DNA of 64,000 bases, taken from positions 175,001 to 239,000 of the forward strand of contig JASFXZ010000029.1 of NCBI GenBank assembly GCA_032209605.1. The letters are read 5' to 3'. Positions 25,301-38,500 of the stretch are shown piece by piece. The notes below the pieces were generated by a model. It worked only from the letters and a program-made list of their open reading frames with translations, was not told where the DNA came from and did no database searches. The DNA is from Mactromeris polynyma (lineage: Eukaryota > Mollusca > Bivalvia > Venerida > Mactridae). Within the stretch, counting starts at the first letter, position 1; every line of letters begins with the position of its first letter. The translations under genes and the position numbers were made by a program.

Positions 25301-25574
25301 GAGCCGCGGCCGTGGTCCAGTGGTTAGTGCGGTGGACTTGTAACCCGGTGATCTGGGTTCGATTCCCGGTCGCGGCAGGTCATACCCTTCCATGAAAATT
25401 TGACAAAAATGTCGATTTTCCTCCACATGTGGAGAAGTTGCCGGCTCCTTGTGGAAGGGTAAGTTAGTACTGGTAAGAATTCAGTCCAGGAAAAACTGGT
25501 ATGGTGAACCGGCCGCCGTATATAACTGAAATATCGTTGAGAAACGGCGTTAAACCCGATGAAACAAACGAACA
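25301..25574 (+). mobile_element. tRNA-derived SINE, complete copy
   Basis: The head is tRNA-like: A-box region gtggtccagtggttagtgcgg and B-box gggttcgattccc, the internal RNA polymerase III promoter. The body carries cctccacatgtggagaagtt, ccggccgccgtatataactg and ends aaacaaacgaaca, resembling bivalve SINE bodies. Perfect 14-bp direct repeats tcaggtcccgatca (25287-25300 and 25575-25588) show retrotransposition. The same family, inverted, is at 56842-57046, and a degraded copy is near 41765-41940. Confidence 0.9.
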
Positions 25575-26254
25575 TCAGGTCCCGATCAATAATAAAAGCA
25601 CATTTTCAAACACAGATCGCCGCTCCATTTCTCTCTCGAAATATTGCATGGATCTGGCAGTGATTTCGTACCCTTATCGTATAGCAACTTTGTCGTATAT
25701 ATTTTCTTTGCTTCAAAGTCAAGTCCTTTGACATAAATCGACACATCTGTCAAAATTTCGCCATTTTTCCATTCATTACCTCAAGCTTATACGGTTCATG
25801 TAACCAAAACAATACATATGACGTCATATCAGGGATTCCTAAAAGCTCCTTATCTGAATCACAGGAATGTGTAGATATATGGTATGGTTTCTCCCGGCAT
25901 AGGGTCTCATCTCTTATCTGATTAATCAGTTGTATAAAAGATAAGGCTGGCCATTTGGTCAGGACCGACAACTCGAGATTATAATTGATCGATTTGTCTC
26001 CCTTGTCAACCATAATACAAGTTTGACATGACATAATGACACAATATTCACCAAATTTCACTGATATTTACTTGTTTATAATAAGCAGTGAATTTACTTT
26101 GATGAAAACAAACACCTTTCATAGGCATTCTGTTTTTGTATACACCCTGATAGAATATTGTTACTTTGATTTTTGTTTTACGACTAATAAATTTGAAAGA
26201 AATTATTGATATTTTCTTCTTAGTGTCTATTGAAAGATCATAAATGTTTACTGT

Positions 26255-26470
26255 AATGATACAATTAATGTGTTAGTGAATTATTGCGTATTATTATTAA
26301 TAATAATAATGGTACGATGTATTTATTTGCAATATATAAATTACTGAATTGTTATGTACTAATAATAATCATTTGATGTATTTAATTGCAATACAAAAGT
26401 TATTGAATTGTTATGTACTGATAATACTAATTTGCAGTAAATGTGTTATTGAATGATTGAGTATTTTATA
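26255..26470. repeat. AT-rich tandem repeat, ~65-bp unit, three degenerate copies
   Basis: The phrase ttgcaata....ttattgaattgttatgtactgataataat recurs about three times with divergence. Confidence 0.6.
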
Positions 26471-27132
26471 TTTTAATAGTTAAAACTTCGAGTTAACTTT
26501 CCAAGCGCGTTCATAGAATCGAATATCATTAACATGAAACTTTCACCGAACATAATCTGTAAATTCTATTCTTAATTTTTAATGTATCAAGGACAGTTTA
26601 AGAACTGCTATGTTCAAACATTGTTCCAGTTCTGTTAATAAAATTGTATCAAGAACAAATAAAGAACAATATAAAAACTGTTCCTGTCAGTGTTCTTCTT
26701 TGTGTTACTTGAATAATTCAAATAAGTGTGAGTTAATCTCATAATGTACCATAAGCTCCAAATACATGTTTCACCTGTGTCTTAAGCATACTGGGATGTT
26801 ACATTTCAGGTACTGTACTTTTGGGACAACTGTCTTCACTAATACTAGAAATGTATTACATTTGTTCTTAGCACTTTAATGAAAAGGACTTAATTATTGA
26901 AAAATACAAGTTCAGAGCAATTCAGACCTTTTTAAACCTTGTATCCTAATCAAGGCTTTCTGAACACCAATTAAATTATTTAAACACAGCATGGCCATAA
27001 CTATTTGGCATTGAAACAACTTGTGGAAGGTTTCTAACATTGTCTACAGCATTGTCATTGTCAGCAGTGTTCAGATATACCAGTACTTTTTTCAGTTCTA
27101 CAACGTCTACTACTGAAAGAACATCTGTTCGT

Positions 27133-28090
27133 CTAACAGCAGAGTAATGATTGGCAATCCTGGCTCCTGGAATCTGTGAAGCCTGATACTTCTTGCATCT
27201 TTTGGATTACTGCATACACAACGTTATTACATAAAATGAAGTATTTGATGAAGCCAATTTCATTATTACCATACATTACAACACTACAAATTCTTTTTTG
27301 CATACGGCTGTACTGTTCAGAATAAAATATTTTTTCATTAACGATGACTCTGTCCACTTTCTTCAATTTGTTGGAATTGTCTTGCACCACGTTTAAATGT
27401 TAGATCACCTAATTTTGGATTTCATTTGGCTTAAGGGGCTTAGCTGCACCCGCAATATCACAGTTAGCAACTGTGTGTGTTATTTTTCTGCCATCTGACT
27501 TTTTCAAGTCTAGCCCTTTTCTGCGGATGAATGACTGAACCTGTCTATGCTTCATCAGTTGTTTCAGTACAGTGCTCGTTCCATGAACAGCTTGACGGAG
27601 TGTGGCGTTAGCACCTTCAAAGAGGAATGCACTCCAGGCCCAAAGTGGACCCCATAGCCTAACTTACTCCGGCAAATGAAATCCAGTATTGTGGATATTA
27701 AGTCCGCATGAGCCATCACCATATAACTGTTGAAAAGAAGCATAACACTGATCCAGTAGATTTGTGGCTGTATCAAGCTCTTCGCGAGTGATGGCATCTC
27801 TTAAAAGAATATGGACTGCTTTAGACAAGTGTGAAAATTTTCCAAATAGTCATCCTTCAGAAAGTCTTTTACACATGGAAATGCATAGTACAAAGGCCAT
27901 GACTGTACCTCTGTAACCTTGCAATGGGTATAATGTTTTTCAAGGTCCCTTGGCAGTCTTTCTATACCTTATGGGGGCTTAAGATTTTTCATCTTGTGAG
28001 AAATTTCTTTCAAATGTTTTCCAATAAAGCAGTCGTTTTGGCTCTGTGAAGCAGAAAACCACCTTGTCATTAAAGTTTTGGTCACACCCA
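27133..28090 (-). pseudogene. CACTA/EnSpm-like transposase remnant
   Basis: Read leftward, successive blocks match the C-terminal (DUF4218-like) half of invertebrate CACTA-type transposases: KISHKMKNLKPP, LPRDLEKHYTHCKVTEVQSW, PLYYAFPCVKDFLKDDYLEN, then after a frameshift HLSKAVHILLRDAITREEL and NLLDQCYASFQQLYG, and VRLWGPLWAWSAFLFEGANA with TLRQAVHGTSTVLKQL. The tail runs into the frame at 27390-27133. One frameshift and at least two stops are present, and the catalytic N-terminal half was not found. Confidence 0.75.
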
Positions 28091-28164
28091 ACAATACACA
28101 ATGCATGACTATTCATGTTTTATATGATATTATGATTCTGATTTGTTTTCCGTTTGTATTGCAT

Positions 28165-28440
28165 TAATAAACTAGAAATGTGTCCATAGGACACATATGC
28201 CCCAACTTCCCGCCTTTGTCACAGAAGCAACGGTCATTATTCTACCCATAGTTGAAGGTGCATCTGAATTACCAGGTGCACAACTTCACTTGCTGATAAA
28301 CATTTCAGAAAAGTTTAATGGTCGTAATTGCAATTCATTTAAAGTTATTTGTTATGCTAGTTAAAACAAGTTATACCTACATATGATAGTTTATCACTAT
28401 ACTATACTATGACGTACTTCCGGTCAATGGCAGGTGGACA
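28165..28440. other. Possible MITE segment
   Basis: Starts with ctagaaatgtgtccatagg, a self-complementary GTGTCC..GGACAC motif of the kind seen at non-autonomous element ends. No second end was identified. Confidence 0.3.
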
Positions 28441-28454
28441 TTTCGATAGTGGAA

Positions 28455-29360
28455 TAAAAAAAAATGTTTAAGGACGTTATAACAAATTGGAAGTCGGATC
28501 AAGGGGATGGTGACTGCTATGTGACAGATTATTCAAATGGAACCGGTGATGAGACGGATTACCGCGAGTTATTCGACATATCAGTGAAAACATTAAACAG
28601 GTATTTAGGCAGGAAGAATGAGAACAATGAATGGTAACCCGTTGATCGACCAATTACACGGAATGCAAAGCGAAAACGTTATCATACAGGTAGTTTGGGC
28701 AGTACAAGTAGCGTTAGCAGTAACACTTTTTCCCAGATAATCAACAAGTGATAAGCTATTTACAATGCATGTTTGATTCCATCAAATCGAACTCTTATAT
28801 GCTACAATCCCTTGACAGAAACCAACAGATGACATTTAAATGGTAACTGTACAAACTCATAATAGACTTAATACTATTGAACAATACATAAATAAGCTGA
28901 CTAAAGCTAAAAATGATGGCATATTGGTATATTGATCTTGATGCCAGAAGCAGGGCGGAACAACCTGGTATTCTTTGGAATTACGGAATGAATACGTCGT
29001 AACTGTGGTGATTTGATATATAGATTTATTCAGGATGAACTTCATACAGCTATAGATCGTGCGCATCGTCTCGGATCGCTAAAAACAGTTTGCACCCAAA
29101 CGACCAATTATAGTCCGTTTTAGAGACTACTATGACACAGAGATAATCCTCCGTAAAGGCTATCTGTTAAACTCGACTCCATTCGGCATAGAGCGTGATT
29201 ATCCTAAAGAGAATGCCCACGCACGAAGTGACTTATATAAATCAGACGAAGCAAAGACTGCACGGGAAAATTAACAAAAAATCTAGATTAAATATCCGGC
29301 GAAGTTGTTTATTGAGGGCGAATTCATAGACGACTAATTCCCAAAATGGTTTGATATCCT
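28455..29360 (+). pseudogene. LINE ORF1 (L1-like RNA-binding protein) remnant
   Basis: The ATG at 28464 opens MFKDVITNWKSDQGDGD, followed after stops and frame slips by NLVFFGITE, FIQDELHTAIDRAHRLG and KRPIIVRFRDYYDTEIILRK, then FGIERDYPKENAHARSDLYK. These blocks are the order expected of the RRM and C-terminal domain of L1-type ORF1 proteins (ENLLFxGI ... RAHRLG ... RPIIVKF). At least four disruptions make it non-functional; no ORF2 follows. Confidence 0.7.
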
Positions 29361-29387
29361 TAATGATAGTCGACTTAATAGTTTCAA

Positions 29388-29975
29388 CCTATGAACACTA
29401 ATACTACTGAACTTTTAACAATACAATAACCTATTTTCGACATTTATTTTTCATTTTCAACTTGTAATGACCTTGACCTTCGGTGACCTTGGTCAACAGT
29501 TCAATGGAAATGTTGACCTTGATATATTTTAGCCTGTGAGCAGCAATTACATTAACATATTAGGAAATTGCGCTTACTCATGTTATGGAACCAAACGCTA
29601 TAAGCTATACGCGCGTATTCTATGGAAAATGCAGATTTTTTCTAATTATATGATTATTCAACTTATAACCATGAACTAACTTTTGTTGTAAATCATATTG
29701 ATACTAGGTATTGAAAAAATACATTTTGCAAGTCTAAGGTCAAAACTGTGCAGATGAATTAAAACGGCATTGAGTAAAAACGCGTTCTTAACCTTTTTAA
29801 TGCTGACCTTCAAATGACCTTGACGGTTAATGACAATGACAGGGTGTTCATTAGAGAGCTCTGTATATATACATAAATTATCACACACATTGAAATCAAT
29901 ATCTGTTTGCACTTAAAAATAATAATCGTTACAGTAAGACTAGTCAAGGGCTCATGAATTGGCGACCATCTTGGT
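29388..29975. repeat. Dispersed repeat, copy related to 1400-2400
   Basis: Shares 'aacactaatactactgaac', 'tgaccttgacctt(c)ggtgacc', 'taattatatgattattcaac' and 'ataatcgttacagtaa' with the left-edge block, in the same order and orientation. Confidence 0.7.
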
Positions 29976-30339
29976 TTCTATAAAAACTTCGGGAATTTGT
30001 AGGCATTAACTTTTGCTCTGGCACCAACATAGTATGTTTCATAGAGTATCTTTAAACTATTGACCAGCCCATTTGGAATTATGTTGTGTTGTCTATGATG
30101 TTTCGGGTTTACGTTGGTGTTTTCCTTGTTTCATTTTGTTCTGTTCAGTGTTTGTCTATGCATGTCGAAGTATTAGTTGGGTTGTTCATGTTTAGTTTTT
30201 ATTAATCGGCCATCCTCTTTTCTATGCATTTTGTACATTGGGTCATACGTATATATCAATTGAATTTCTCCAGATTTATTTCTTCATTATGACAGCGTTT
30301 CATAAAACTATACTTATTGTCATCATTTAGTACCTTTTG

Positions 30340-32970
30340 TTTCATGGATTTTGTTTTCCCGGAGGTGTGGGGAGACACTGTCTTATGTATGTGTCGTTCC
30401 CTGTAGCAACTTATTTCTTCTCTGCAATTCTATCGCATTGTATAGTCTAGTGTTCAGGTTATTTTCTGCCCAGTTTCGGCCTATTGTTGCCAGCTGTCTT
30501 GACTTGTCCTGGGATGTATTCCATCCATTAACCCCCCCCCCCCTTTAATGTTTGTCCTCTTTGATTATCCTAGTTGTTCCTTATGGCCGACCATTTCTTG
30601 TGCCTCTATTTCCCAAAGGGATGTACCTTTTAACCTCATCAAGTACCTTATGTTTTATGGATTGTTGTTTTCCCGGAGGTCTGTGTGGGGAGGCACCGTC
30701 TCATGTATGTGGCGTTCCCTGAAGCAAAATTTGTCCCATCTCTGCTTCTAACCAAAGCGACGGGCTCATTTGTATACGAGGAGATTTTAGATTCTTTATT
30801 ATGACGTCATTTAATGAAAATACATTATGACGTCATTAGGCATTATCAAGGAAACGTTTCTCTCAATGTGCTTTTTTATAACACAACTTGATTCCTCATT
30901 AATATAATATAATTGGTGGTCATAAATCTGTATTATTTTCTCAATATATATAATTTTATAGTTTTTTTTCTAATTGTCGTTATTTAAATTCCCTTCCCCT
31001 ATCACCAGGTTTTTAAGATTGTGTCTTATTATGCCCCCCCCCCCCCTTCGAAGAAGAGAGGGCATAATGATTTCCACATGCTATCCGTCAGTCGGTCGGA
31101 CCGTAACCTTTTTGTTTCCGATCAATAACTCTAGAACCCCTTCACCTTTCATCTTCAAACTTGGTCCACACATTCATCGTGTGTAGCAGTGGAACCCTAT
31201 TGACTCAAGGTCACATGGGTCTATTGTTCCCACACCGTTTCCGATCAATAACTCGAAAAAAAACGGACCATTTTCAATCAAAATGGGTCCACACATTCAT
31301 CTTGGGTAGAGGAGGAACCCTTCTGATTTTGGGTACACGGGTTCAAAGGTCAAGGTCACAGGCGTCAATTGTTCACAAACCATTTCCGATCAATAACTCG
31401 AGAACCCCTTCACCCTTCATCTTCAAACTTGGTCCACATATTCATCGTGGGTAGCAGACGAACCCTATTAATTTTGGGGTCAGGGGTCAATTGTTCACAA
31501 ACCGTTTCCGATCAATAACTCGAAAAATAACAGACCTATCATCCTCGAACTTAGTCAACACATTCATCTTTCGTAGCAGATGAACCCTAATGATTTTGGG
31601 GTCACAGGGTGAAGGGTCAAGGTCATAGGTCCAATGTTATTCGAACACCTCCCGTTAATTTGAATGTTCAGTATGACAAAATAGTGAGGGGGCATAATGT
31701 TTTACAAACATCTCTTGTTATTGACTACATTTTTCCGGGTTACTTGTCTTGACATTAGGTTATTGATTTAATAGTTTTGTGGTTATTAAGTATTCTGACG
31801 TTAATAATTCAGTTAATGAGAGCAAGGTCAGACTGAGGCTGTTAGTTTCTTCGTGTTGGATTATACACAGTGTGTCTGTTGAACATTATGCACGCAATGG
31901 TTAATGACTTTTAATGATAAGTATTGCCTATTTGGTCAATGTATGTGTATTTGATGGAAATCAATGACAATATGATATAGCGATTTTAAAAGTGTGAGTT
32001 TAACTAGCTGTTAAATCAAGTTAAACCCCCATTATTTTTAATGACAGTTCAAGGCTGTAACTCTCTGTACGGTTATTATTTCCATTTTTGTTTTAGATGT
32101 ATGTTAAATTTCCCTTTCCCCTATGCAATTCTTTCACTTGATATAGTGTTCATGATATTTTCTCCCCCATTTTCGGCATACTATTGTCGCCAGCTGTATT
32201 GACTTGTCCTGTGATGTCCCTACCCTGTTTGTCCCAATTAATGCTTCTCAGTTGTTCTGTATGGTCGGCAGGCAATTCATTGAGCCCCTGGTCCCTCGTG
32301 TATTTACCCGGAGTCTGTGTGGACAGGTATTGTCTTATGTGTGTGGTGTTCCCTGTAGCGACTTATTCTCTACTTTAACAACCGGACTGCAATTTTGGAT
32401 GGCTATTCCAGGTGTTGATTCATTACCTTCCTGTGATGTTATTGATTTTCTACCAGTGCATCAGGTCAAGTATTCTTTTTTTTGTAAATGAATGCGAATA
32501 AGTGTTTGATGGAATGTAGGAACTTTACAGAAATGATTTTATATCTGTTTCTGTATTTTAATTTTGAAAGGAGATGGCCCATTTCTTAAATGCTATATGC
32601 ATCAATGTAAAACAAAAACATTCTCCTTGAATTTCTTGTAACTGTTTCTTACATTTCTTCATCCTACATATTTGATTAGTACAAAGATGCTTTCCTAAGC
32701 AAGAATAATTACCCAGGTATTCTTTGCGCTCCTGTTCCCTCGTTTGCGTATTTACCCTTGCACCTCCTCAAATGCTAGATGTTTTATAGACTGTTGTGTA
32801 CCCGGAGGTCGGTGTGGAGAGGTATTATGTTTGTTGCGTTCCCTGTAGCAACTTGTTTTTTACTTTAACAGCCACACTGCACATTTGGATGATTACATTT
32901 CAGATGTTCATTACCTTCCAGTGATGTTATTGATTTTCTACCATTGCATATTGTTCATTTTTTTGTAAAT
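30340..32970. repeat. Degenerate repeated segments
   Basis: Three to four segments (about 30340-30500, 30640-30740, 32185-32480 and 32740-32960) share phrases such as 'cccggaggt.tgtg.gg', 'gttccctgtagc.acttatt', 'cagctgt.ttgacttgtcct' and 'cattaccttcc.gtgatgtta'. They look like diverged copies of one element separated by the foldback at 31029-31698. Frames inside are not convincing genes. Confidence 0.5.
31029..31698. mobile_element. MITE-like element with TTATGCCCCC ends and internal repeats
   Basis: The left end attatgccccccc and right end gggggcataat are inverted. The left end also has an adjacent hairpin (cttcgaag and agagggcataat). The interior consists of about four diverged copies of a ~110-160 bp unit containing ccgatcaataactcgagaac, cttcaaacttggtccacaca and attcatcgtgggtagcag (near 31114, 31223, 31384 and 31503). 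It is non-coding and probably non-autonomous. Confidence 0.7.
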
Positions 32971-33127
32971 TAATGCGAATACGTGATTGGTTAAATGTAG
33001 GAACTCTACAGAAATGATTTTATATCTGTATCTGTGAAAGGGCATCAGTCGTTGATGTTAAAATTGTAAGTCATTAAAATTTGGATTTGTTCTCATAGTG
33101 TTAATTTAATATGTGCTATTGTAATCT

Positions 33128-33529
33128 TTGGTGTATCATCCATCATATATGGGTAATACAGGTGATGTAGAACATGTACATACTTTATATGATAAGTTTG
33201 ACCGTAGTAGTTTCAACAATAGTTTTCTTAGCAGCCCAGGTGTTCTTTATGATGATAACGATACCTTAGATAAATTACAACAGGACATGCATACACAACC
33301 TGACATAGACTCGTTTGCGAGGAATGGTGTACTATTATCAACACTATTGTGTATAATAACATCTCTTCCAACACTATTGCTGCAACAAGTTCTACCAGAA
33401 AACACCATCCTGGTAAACCAATTAAGGTGGAATGAGAATGTGCGTCAATTATGGTTTACTCTGTCTCGAGTAGAACAAAGATGGTTACATTGTTTTGAGC
33501 GAGCAGAAAAACTAGAACTGTTCCCATAG
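33128..33529 (+). CDS. Hypothetical 133-codon ORF
   Basis: A single open frame of protein-like composition: TLYDKFDRSSFNNSFLSS, then GVLYDDNDTLDKLQQDMHTQ and, near the C-terminus, LRWNENVRQLWFTLSRVEQR. The N-terminus is acidic, with a leucine-rich hydrophobic stretch at residues 68-86. No domain is recognised. Being surrounded by repeats it may be a fragment of a transposable-element protein rather than a host gene; the start codon is only the first ATG. Confidence 0.3.
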   Translation: MVYHPSYMGNTGDVEHVHTLYDKFDRSSFNNSFLSSPGVLYDDNDTLDKLQQDMHTQPDIDSFARNGVLLSTLLCIITSLPTLLLQQVLPENTILVNQLRWNENVRQLWFTLSRVEQRWLHCFERAEKLELFP

Positions 33530-33539
33530 GAGCCTTAAA

Positions 33540-35360
33540 TCCATCCGTCTATACATTGACATTGATATGTTATACATGTACATTAACTATTCACTTAGTC
33601 ACAATTATCATAAAAAATGAGTTGATTGGCAAGTATTTGGTTGTAACAGCAGTTATCATGCACGTCTTTACGTCATGTGTACTAACTCTGGCAGACTTGA
33701 AAATATTGTGTCCACAAAATTGTGTCTACGGACGGCGGGACGGACGATAACCAAAGCACTTCGATGCGGAGGTTAATAATGCGAAGCGTAGTCTTTGGTA
33801 CACCATGCAGGTGGGAATTGTAAAATGACTAACATGGGACAGTCCACTGATATCAACAATATCATAAACTTAATTGATATTTGCATTTATAAGTCATAGT
33901 TGGTCTCTGAAAGGAGAAAACAAGGAAATTCTAAGTATGTTTTTATTAATGAATTTAAGCTAGCAATAAACATTTAAAACACAAACGAAAAGCGTCAACT
34001 TCTATACAACAATTTCATCATTACATCAGTAAAGATAAATAAAGGAAACACTCATCTCACGCTCTTCTTTCTGCTTTCCTTTCTATGTAATAGGAATGTA
34101 AGCATTTGTGTATATGCAAGTGAAATATTCAAGTTAATTTAGTTTATGCAACCGCTTCAACCTATGAGCAGACACTCGTAAGCTCATGCTAAGGCATTTA
34201 ACAAATACAATCATCTTCGTTTGTTTTTTTTCGGTCTAAACAAGTAATTATCAAGGGTATTGATCACAATCGACAGATCACGGTTGTAAGCGTTAGCATA
34301 GAACATATCTGAATTGGACTCGAGTTTTGTAGTTCCAAAAAAAGTTTAAGAAAATGATTAGTACAATGTTTTAGATTACGTCTGTTTGAGGCATTAACAT
34401 GCTTTATTCTCAAAATTGTTACTTAGCATTTTACCTTTAATCTAAATAACGTTTAATACTTATTATTAGTTAGGTTACTCAGTAAAGTGTAACAGTTTTG
34501 GTCACGTTTTCGTTTTATGTATTCGGTCATATGTTCTTATTGTTCGTTGCATTTACTTCGACCAAAATCCAAGTATAAAGAGGTTTGAGTTCAATTTTCA
34601 CTATCTTATAGTTCAAATTATTTAATCCATCAACAGATCGCCTGGTCTTCATTTTGTTCAACAACTCTACCCTGAAATATAGAATTGAACTAACATGATA
34701 CAGTTATGCGTGCGACAAAATGTACCAGATATATAGGTCTTTGTGGAAATAATGTAATCCAATTATTCTGCATCAACTTTTAATATGAATTAATCTATTC
34801 ATGTGTAATGTTTTGTGGTCCATCAATAGTCACTTAGTGCTTTCGTCATTTTCTTTGCGTTATAAGCTTCGTTTTGGATAATCTCGGAAAAAGGCGTTAA
34901 TATAGTGTATAACGGTATAAATGTGTCCCTGTGGTAAAAACTGTTGTAAGCAAGACCCAGTCGTGGCAATGTTATAAATGAACTCCCGTGGAAGTTATAG
35001 CAAACGTGTCCATGCAACAGTATGATCATTGTTTGTCCATGCTTCACGTAAAGCATTATGAAAATCCAATGCCATATATACTCAGTCTATTTTAAAAACG
35101 CACAGTTTTAGACCTGTGATAAGTTTGTAAAACGTCATTTTATGTTAATGTGAATCTCATCTGATATGAAAATACCCGTCGATTGTTATAAAATATAAAC
35201 ATGATGCACACATGTAACCATGGAATAGTATCAAGGCATATGACTTGAGACAATTTGTATGTGATAAACATCAATAAATATGCATTAACAAAGAAAACAC
35301 CAGGAAAAATATTCCCTTGTATTTGTCGAAAAAGAAGTTTGCAATATACTTAAATTCCAT
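33540..35360. other. Gap without recognisable genes
   Basis: Contains 'gtgtctacggacggcgggacggacgat' near 33722, a phrase common at non-autonomous element ends; otherwise AT-rich with nothing supportable. Confidence 0.4.
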
Positions 35361-35362
35361 TG

Positions 35363-35537
35363 TTAACAAGCGAAAGATTTACGAGCTTTATCCTTGTGTA
35401 ACATGATCAAAATGATTGTCTTACTCGGATTCACATCGCAATAGTTCACATTAAAGATGTCTAACGTAAATTTAACGATAACACTGGATGTTCTTTCAAC
35501 TATATCTACATCAAGGTTCAGCCCATTGTGTCTACAT
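35363..35537 (-). CDS. B4GALT-like exon 6 (C-terminus)
   Basis: Acceptor 'gctgacag' at 35538-35540 keeps frame and gives CRHNGLNLDVDIVERTSSVI and VKFTLDIFNV, with stop TAA at 35363-35365. An alternative acceptor at 35563-35564 would restore about eight more residues, RVVVKADR before CRHNGLN, and a spacing closer to the family norm, but it is out of phase with exon 5. A one-base indel or a non-canonical splice may therefore be present. Confidence 0.65.
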
Positions 35538-38500
35538 CTGTCAGCTTTCACCACGACCCGGACTTATAGTAAAAAACAGACATCAGGGGTCTCTGCACCT
35601 ATCAGCCGATATAGTTCCAATACAGTCAAAGTTATATGATAACAAATGTTGTTTAAAATACAATTAAAAACAATTTGATGTATACACATCAAATTGTTTT
35701 TAATTGAAAAAATTAAAAAGAATAAAAGGCATTGTATTGCATTACCTATGAGGGTTTCTTTTTTCATGAGAATGAGACAACGCATGGTATCGTCCCTCAT
35801 TTCTCGACAGTCTACTGATCGTAAATTTTGCGAGAATCAGTCTGAAAGAATCAATGCGGTTTGGTTTATCTTATCCTCTGTCGTGATATTATTTCGGGAA
35901 CAAGAAACGTAGTTATAATATCATTCACGCAGAATGGAAGGACCTCCTTCAGGTCAATATTTTGGTTACACCGTCTAAATTATATGAATGTTTCGTTCCA
36001 GATTCGGGCTATAAATGTGCATGTCAAGTTGTTGAGAAACGGTACAAAGCCCTAGCAAGCAAGCACGAGCGGACGAACGAATGACTCTTTTAAATCTGAT
36101 CTATCATCAGAACATGATGAAGTATTTGAACAACTTGACAATTATAATAATGTCAAATCACTGTTACCAGAACTGAAAAGAAAATATGACCGCTGCTGTA
36201 CGATTTCCAACCTATTCGTTAAGTGACGTCATTTCCAGAAAACGTCACATGTGACGTCACCACGTACTGACAGTAAGCAATATTTGCTCAATATGGCAAT
36301 ATGAAATCGAAGTGACCGTATGGAGTAAATATTGTTTCCTGCTTGCAAAAAGTGACGTCACATGTTGCGTTTTCTTGAAATGGCGTCACTTACAGAAGAG
36401 GTTGTAAATCCTATAGTAGCGCTCATATTACAATTTACAGGATACATATACAACCACACATGCATTGACTACTACCATACATCCAAACTATTTATTAGTT
36501 TGACTTAAGAAAATGTTCAGCGAGTATATGACGAGATATTACGCGTTAACTACGAGAAATGTACGAGTGAGGGCGACGTATGGCGATTTGGGTATTAATT
36601 ATTGTGGTACGGCACATCTGAATTCTGCAATCCATTTCCCCTAGAGCTCCTTTTGTATGTCTGTGCATTTATTTAATATATACCCCTTTGGCCTGACATC
36701 TTGGTTCCCAGCAACAGACTCGGGTTACATTCCTGGATCTAGGTCTTGCTCTAACCCCTCCGACTTTGGCTGGTAATTCAAAGGTGGTGATGGCGCAGGG
36801 GGCGGAGACTCAAACTCAGCTGCTAGCTCTACATCCGCCTTCTTTTTAACGGAGCATTTTCCTTCATCTTTGAAGGCGTGACTAGTCTTACACTGGTTCA
36901 GCTCTTGTGCAAATGGTGACGTGGAGTGGTCAAGAGAACTTATGCCGATCAGAACATACATCCCTTTTTATATGATCACTACAAATCGTCTGAACTCGCA
37001 GCAATGTCGAAGGCAAGTCGAAAATATCATGCACATACTCCATACATGTAGAACGAATCTCGAGCAGAGATCGTATCAATGTCCTCCAAATGCGCAGCTA
37101 CACTCGTAGTGTGTCGAACGACTTTTTACCCGGCAAGTATATATAATAATAAATAAATATGTAAAGGGTGTAAAGAAAGCTCGTTCCTGTTTTTAAAAGG
37201 CTTATAAATAAATAATAATATTTTGATGACATTTTGTATTCAGTATCCTGATAGACCACCATTATGGTGGATAACCGATATGGCATTGAATGAATTAATG
37301 AAACAAGATGATCTGGAGAAATGTTACCCCAAACATGACGTAAACGACGTCGTAACTGAGTCATGGTACAGGAAGCGGGATTTTTATACACTTCTGTGTC
37401 CAGAATACTCCATAAATACTCAATGACATTTAGATCTGGAGAATTTCCAGGCCAGTCCTCTTTAGTTATGAAATCATTAGTGTTCTTGTTCAACCATTGC
37501 TGTGGTTTAGCAGCTATATGAGGGATAGCGCCATCCTGTTGGAAAACGACTTTTCTGTTGTCTGGTACCAATCGTTTCATGTCTATTTTACAGGTAATAC
37601 CTGAACGATTTAATGCAGGCTTAAGTTCCTTTTCAAGTACATAATTTATATAGTAGTCAGCTGTAATTGACTTTCCACTTGACACAATATGTAAACGTGA
37701 CAATCCATTAGCACCTATAGCTCCCCGTATTATAAGCTTGGCACTGTTCTTGACACAAATGACGGCCGGTACATTTTCTCCTTGAGGCCCCCACACTATA
37801 TCATTTTGTTTATTTGGGACATGGAATAAGTATTTTGTACTTTCATCTGAGAACACAAAATTCTCCCAATCTGCAGGTTCTTAGTGTTTGTTTTTCCTAG
37901 CAAATGCCAATCTTTTCTTCATCTGCTTTTCTGTCAATAATTGAGATTTCTGTATCTTAAATGATTTCCACTTCTTAGAGTTCCTTAAATAGTTATGAAT
38001 TGACATATTAGAAACCTCCTCTCCAATGCTTTTGAGATGTTTTTCAAGCTTTCTTGTTGATTTTCCTCGCATATATTTCACACCGTCTATCACTTTCTTA
38101 ACCCTACCCTCAATTTTCGTGGGACGTCCGGACCTCATCAAATCACTCACACTGCCAACTTCCTCGAATTTACGCTTCCATTTACGTAACCAACGCTCAG
38201 ATTTTGACAACTTTAAGGCAACTTCCTTATCTGTTAGACCAGTATCCTTGTAAGCCAACATTTGGGCACGTTCTTGCTCTGCAGTGAGCTAATTTTGTCG
38301 TCGTAGTTTTTAATTGACAGGCGGCATCGTACTATCACTTGTTTACTTCCGCGTTTTTTATTTCCGTGACAACGGTGCGCGTGCGAACAGAACGACGTGA
38401 AATTCACTCAATATTTCCGAAATTTAGTGGTATACTTCCATTTCAAATTTCATAAGATTTCGTATGATATTATAAAAAATACGACAATTTTTCTAACCGG

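Noticed and set aside
25301..25373. Candidate tRNA gene
   Set aside because: The tRNA-like sequence is the head of a SINE with a SINE body and target duplications; it is not a stand-alone tRNA gene.
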